Source: Chthoniobacter sp. (GTDB taxonomy: Bacteria > Verrucomicrobiota > Verrucomicrobiia > Chthoniobacterales > Chthoniobacteraceae). From it: 8,800 nucleotides of DNA. Positions 6,606 to 8,800 of the stretch are shown here, piece by piece (position 1 is the first letter of the stretch; each line of letters begins with the position of its first letter). A program made the translations under genes and the position numbers. The notes beneath the pieces were generated by a model that was not told the DNA's origin, made no database searches, and saw only the letters and a program-made list of their open reading frames with translations. The stretch spans positions 1 to 8,800 of the forward strand of contig JANXWQ010000198.1 in NCBI GenBank assembly GCA_025351065.1. Direction: 5' to 3'.

Positions 6606-6616
6606 GGCGGGTTGGG

Positions 6617-7447
6617 TTAAGGTGCGGGCTGGTCGCCGGGCGGCTGGTCCTGGCTTTCGTCCTCGTCCACCAAGGTCGCCCGCTGGTGGAGGATGCGGTC
6701 GAGTTTTTCCCAGTAAAACCACAGGCCGACGATGTTTTCGTAGCGCTTGATGACCGTCTGGTGATTGTCCACCGCGAGCAGGTCACCGCCGCCGAAGCCG
6801 AGCAGCGTCTCGAGCACGTCGCGGTATTTCGTGACGAAGCGCAGGCCCGTGCGGTCGGTCAGCTCCGAGCCTTCGCCGAAGTGAAATTCCGCGATTTCAT
6901 TCGGGCTGAATTTCTTTTTCCGGTTGAACGCCATCTCGAAAAGCGAGCACACCCACGGGATAAGCAGCAGCCAGCAGATGACCATGACCGTGCCGTGGTC
7001 GTACTGCGGATCGAGCACCGAAAAATGATGCAGGATCGGGCCGAGGATCACGATGTCGCGGAGGTTCTCCAGGTACTTGGCAAAGAGCCAGATCACCGCG
7101 ACGACGAGCGTGCAAAGGACGAGCTTTTTCAGGCTCATGTCGTAGAGCAGCGCGAGGATGAAATAGATCAGCGTGAAGATGAAAATCCACGCGCCCGAGC
7201 GCTCGCTGACCACGGCCGGGACGAGGAATTTCAAGGCAAAGCCCACCGCGAGCACGACCCAAAGATAAAACGCGGGCGGCGCGGAATAGACGACGATTTC
7301 GTCGATCTTCGACCGGCCCCGGACGAGCCAGCCCACGGCCGTGAACGGCGCGAAAATGACGCGCCCGATTTTGGTGCTGAGGTTGATTTTGGCCGGCGGC
7401 GGCGGCGATTTTTGCGGCAAAGCCTGCGGTTCTTGTTGGTCAGCCAT
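6617..7447 (-). CDS. Unrecognised four-helix membrane protein with cytoplasmic C-terminal domain (first gene of pair)
   Basis: It has 276 residues from ATG 7447 (MADQQEPQALPQK). The frame is open upstream to 7588, but ATG 7447 gives a natural hydrophilic N-terminus and avoids overlap with pyrD. A Pro/Lys-rich leader (1-20) is followed by an amphipathic stretch. Hydrophobic segments then lie at about 57-80, 85-104, 107-124 and 142-162, suggesting four transmembrane helices. After a basic anchor (NRKKK, 165-169), a soluble domain of about 90 residues includes EFHFGEGSELTDRTGLRF and ENIVGLWFYWEKLDRILHQR. It ends in an acidic, Pro-rich tail (DEDESQDQPPGDQPAP). I recognise no family and no catalytic motif. 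It is divergent from pyrD and probably leads an operon with the membrane gene at 5947-6567. Confidence 0.78.
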   Translation of the reverse strand: MADQQEPQALPQKSPPPPAKINLSTKIGRVIFAPFTAVGWLVRGRSKIDEIVVYSAPPAFYLWVVLAVGFALKFLVPAVVSERSGAWIFIFTLIYFILALLYDMSLKKLVLCTLVVAVIWLFAKYLENLRDIVILGPILHHFSVLDPQYDHGTVMVICWLLLIPWVCSLFEMAFNRKKKFSPNEIAEFHFGEGSELTDRTGLRFVTKYRDVLETLLGFGGGDLLAVDNHQTVIKRYENIVGLWFYWEKLDRILHQRATLVDEDESQDQPPGDQPAP

Positions 7448-7586
7448 GAGGGTGCCCCAGCGCTTACCGGCTGGCGCGCGCCGAGACAAGCCAAACGCTG
7501 CGCTGGTGCCGGGCGGGGAAGATTTTTTTGTGTAGTCGGGCGGGTGCGGCATGGCGGAACTTCCCTGCTCTCCACTCGCGCCACGC

Positions 7587-8588
7587 ATGAATCTCTACAA
7601 GGAAATCGTCCGCCCGTTGCTCTTCCTCGCCGATCCCGAGGCCGTGCATCATTTCGCCATGAGCGCGCTGCAGACGGCGGGGCCGGTGCTGGCGCACTTC
7701 ACGCCCGCGCACGACCCGCGGCTCGCGCGGACGGTCTTCGGCGTGACGTTTCCAAATCCCGTCGGACTCGCCGCGGGCTTCGACAAAAACGCCGTCGCGC
7801 TGCCCGCGTGGGCGGCGCTGGGTTTTGGCTTCGCCGAGGTCGGCACGATCACCGCGCGCGCGCAGCCGGGCAATCCGAAGCCGCGCATTTTCCGCGTGCC
7901 GGAGTGCTCCGCGATCATCAACCGGCTGGGCTTTAACAACGACGGCTGCGATGCCGTGGCCTCGCGGCTCCAGCGGCTGCGCGACTCGGGCAAATGGCCG
8001 CGCATCCCGGTGGGCATCAACCTCGGCAAGTCCAAGGTCACGCCGCTCGCGGAGGCGACGGAGGATTATTTGCTGTCCTTCGAGCGGCTGAAAAATCTGG
8101 GCGATTACTTCGTGCTCAACGTCAGTTCGCCCAACACGCCGGGCCTGCGCCAGCTCCAGGATCGCGCGGCGCTGAACGAACTGCTCGGCACCATCCAAGG
8201 CCGCAACACCGCGCGCCGTCCGCTGCTGCTAAAGATCGCGCCGGACTTGGACTGGGCGGCGATCGAGGAAATTCTCGCGCTCGTGGAGGAGCACGAGCTG
8301 GCAGGCATCATCGCCACGAACACGACCATCGACCACGCCAGCATCCCCGCGAACCGGCGGCATCAGGGCGGCCTCAGCGGCTGGCCGCTGGAGGAGCGCT
8401 CGACGGAAATCGTGCGCTTCATCGCGGAGCGCACCCGCCTCCCCGTCATCGCCGTCGGCGGCATTTTCGACGCCGCCTCGGCCCAGGCGAAATTCGACGT
8501 CGGAGCCGCGCTCGTGCAGCTCTACACCGGCTTCATTTACGAAGGGCCGGGCCTCGTGAAAAAAATCTGCCGCGCGCTGCTCCCGTAG
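7587..8588 (+). CDS. pyrD: Dihydroorotate dehydrogenase (quinone), class 2
   Basis: It oxidises dihydroorotate to orotate in pyrimidine synthesis and passes the electrons through FMN to membrane quinone. The 333-residue length and an N-terminal helical extension (MNLYKEIVRPLLFLADPEAV) mark the membrane-associated class 2 form. Family motifs appear in order: AAGFDKN, EVGTITARAQPGNPKPR, NRLGFNN, VGINLGKSK, NVSSPNTPGLR (Ser180-Ser181, the site of the class 2 catalytic base), LLKIAPD, IIATNTTID, GGLSGWPL, and the phosphate-binding VGGIFDA with LYTGFIYEGPG near the end. Nothing appears truncated. The ATG at 7587 has no Shine-Dalgarno; the leader is pyrimidine-rich (TTCCCTGCTCTCC). The next gene, probably for menaquinone synthesis, begins 58 bases downstream on the same strand. 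Confidence 0.97.
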   Translation: MNLYKEIVRPLLFLADPEAVHHFAMSALQTAGPVLAHFTPAHDPRLARTVFGVTFPNPVGLAAGFDKNAVALPAWAALGFGFAEVGTITARAQPGNPKPRIFRVPECSAIINRLGFNNDGCDAVASRLQRLRDSGKWPRIPVGINLGKSKVTPLAEATEDYLLSFERLKNLGDYFVLNVSSPNTPGLRQLQDRAALNELLGTIQGRNTARRPLLLKIAPDLDWAAIEEILALVEEHELAGIIATNTTIDHASIPANRRHQGGLSGWPLEERSTEIVRFIAERTRLPVIAVGGIFDAASAQAKFDVGAALVQLYTGFIYEGPGLVKKICRALLP

Positions 8589-8614
8589 TGGCGCAGGCTG
8601 GGAAGCCTGCGTCA
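8589..8614. repeat. Long perfect hairpin after pyrD
   Basis: CGCAGGCT (8592-8599) and AGCCTGCG (8604-8611) form an eight-base stem with loop GGGA; TGG/TCA outside adds about three more pairs, one of them G-U. It starts directly after the pyrD stop codon (8586-8588). No T-run follows, so it is either an unconventional terminator or attenuator, or a dispersed palindromic repeat. Confidence 0.5.
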
Positions 8615-8633
8615 CAACGCTGGACGCCGCCGG

Positions 8634-8657
8634 ATGCGTGCGTTTAATGCCACGCAT
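8634..8657. promoter_or_regulatory. Inverted repeat spanning the start of the last gene
   Basis: ATGCGTG (8634-8640) and CACGCAT (8651-8657) are a perfect seven-base inverted repeat with a ten-base spacer. The spacer holds the ATG at 8647. In RNA this would place the start codon in a loop; in DNA it could bind a dimeric regulator. It may also be chance in GC-rich DNA. Confidence 0.25.
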
Positions 8658-8800
8658 GCCAGCCATTCTCGCAGACGCCCTGACCGACAAAGTGCTCGCC
8701 GGCGAGCGCATCACGCCGCAGGACGCGCGCGAACTTTACCGCCTGCCCCTCGTCGAACTCGGCGAACTCGCCAACCGCCGGCGCAACCTCGCCAAGCGCG
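8647..8800 (+). CDS. Probable futalosine-pathway radical SAM protein, N-terminus (MqnC/MqnE type)
   Basis: Only the first 51 residues are in the window. The segment LTDKVLAGERITPQDARELY, then LVELGELANRRRNLAKR, matches the helical N-terminus seen in MqnC (cyclic dehypoxanthinyl futalosine synthase) and MqnE (aminofutalosine synthase), radical SAM enzymes of the menaquinone pathway. The CxxxCxxC cluster motif would lie just past the window end, so it cannot be checked here, and MqnC versus MqnE cannot be settled. ATG 8647 (MPRMPAIL) and ATG 8656 (MPAIL) are both possible starts; neither has a Shine-Dalgarno. A quinone-synthesis gene is consistent with the neighbouring quinone-dependent pyrD. 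Confidence 0.6.
   Translation, partial: MPRMPAILADALTDKVLAGERITPQDARELYRLPLVELGELANRRRNLAKR

Noticed and set aside
5923..6750. Open frame of 275 codons on the plus strand
   Set aside because: It is the antisense shadow of the membrane protein at 5947-6567, with low-complexity Arg/Glu composition.
7448..7586. Promoters in the divergent gap between the membrane operon and pyrD
   Set aside because: A T-run (7523-7529) and a palindrome GGCGCGCGCC (7473-7482) are visible, but I found no convincing -35/-10 pair on either strand.
6686..7936. Open frame of 416 codons on the plus strand
   Set aside because: It is antisense to the membrane genes and overlaps pyrD in another frame; its charged, His/Arg/Asp-rich sequence is the complement of hydrophobic helices.
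1..8800. CRISPR arrays, tRNA or rRNA genes, transposases, prophage genes
   Set aside because: No regularly spaced direct repeats, cloverleaf sequences, rRNA-like stretches or recognisable mobile-element proteins were seen.

Overview
The window is GC-rich bacterial DNA packed with genes on both strands. The best guess is a member of the Verrucomicrobiota or a close PVC relative. Three things point there: a secreted protein with an SHD1-like (SLA1 homology 1) N-terminal domain, a short archaeal/eukaryote-type prolyl-tRNA synthetase, and a futalosine-pathway menaquinone gene beside a quinone-dependent dihydroorotate dehydrogenase. None of the recognisable starts has a Shine-Dalgarno sequence, and several follow pyrimidine-rich leaders. 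This placement is inference from gene content, not a phylogenetic result.

Layout. (1) 2-454 (+): C-terminal part of an M20 metallo-deacylase, cut by the window edge. A hairpin with a T-run follows its stop. (2) About 515-2017 (+): a beta-class DNA methyltransferase fused to an Mrr-like nuclease domain. Its reading frame is disturbed at the N-terminus: the DPPF motif lies upstream of the first ATG in frame. (3) 2018-2187: a gene-free gap rich in inverted repeats. (4) 2188-3723 (+): proS. (5) 3766-4497 (-): a secreted SHD1-like protein of unknown function, with a good -35/-10 pair upstream. (6) 4639-5938 (+): mnmE, broken by a frame change and an apparent loss of about 15 residues between the G3 and G4 GTPase motifs. 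(7) 5947-6567 and 6617-7447 (-): two unrecognised multi-pass membrane proteins, probably one operon. (8) 7587-8588 (+): pyrD, class 2. (9) 8647 to the window end (+): N-terminus of a probable futalosine-pathway radical SAM protein (MqnC/MqnE type).

Function. Most of the window is housekeeping: tRNA charging, tRNA wobble modification, pyrimidine synthesis and menaquinone synthesis. PyrD passes electrons to a quinone, so its position just upstream of a menaquinone-synthesis gene is sensible. The accessory element is the methyltransferase-nuclease fusion, whose central part is clearly lower in GC than its flanks. I found no CRISPR array, tRNA, rRNA, transposase or prophage gene. The two points most worth checking are the frame-breaking lesions in the methyltransferase and in mnmE. 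Each may be a real mutation or an assembly or sequencing error. The two-gene membrane operon is the best candidate for something undescribed.
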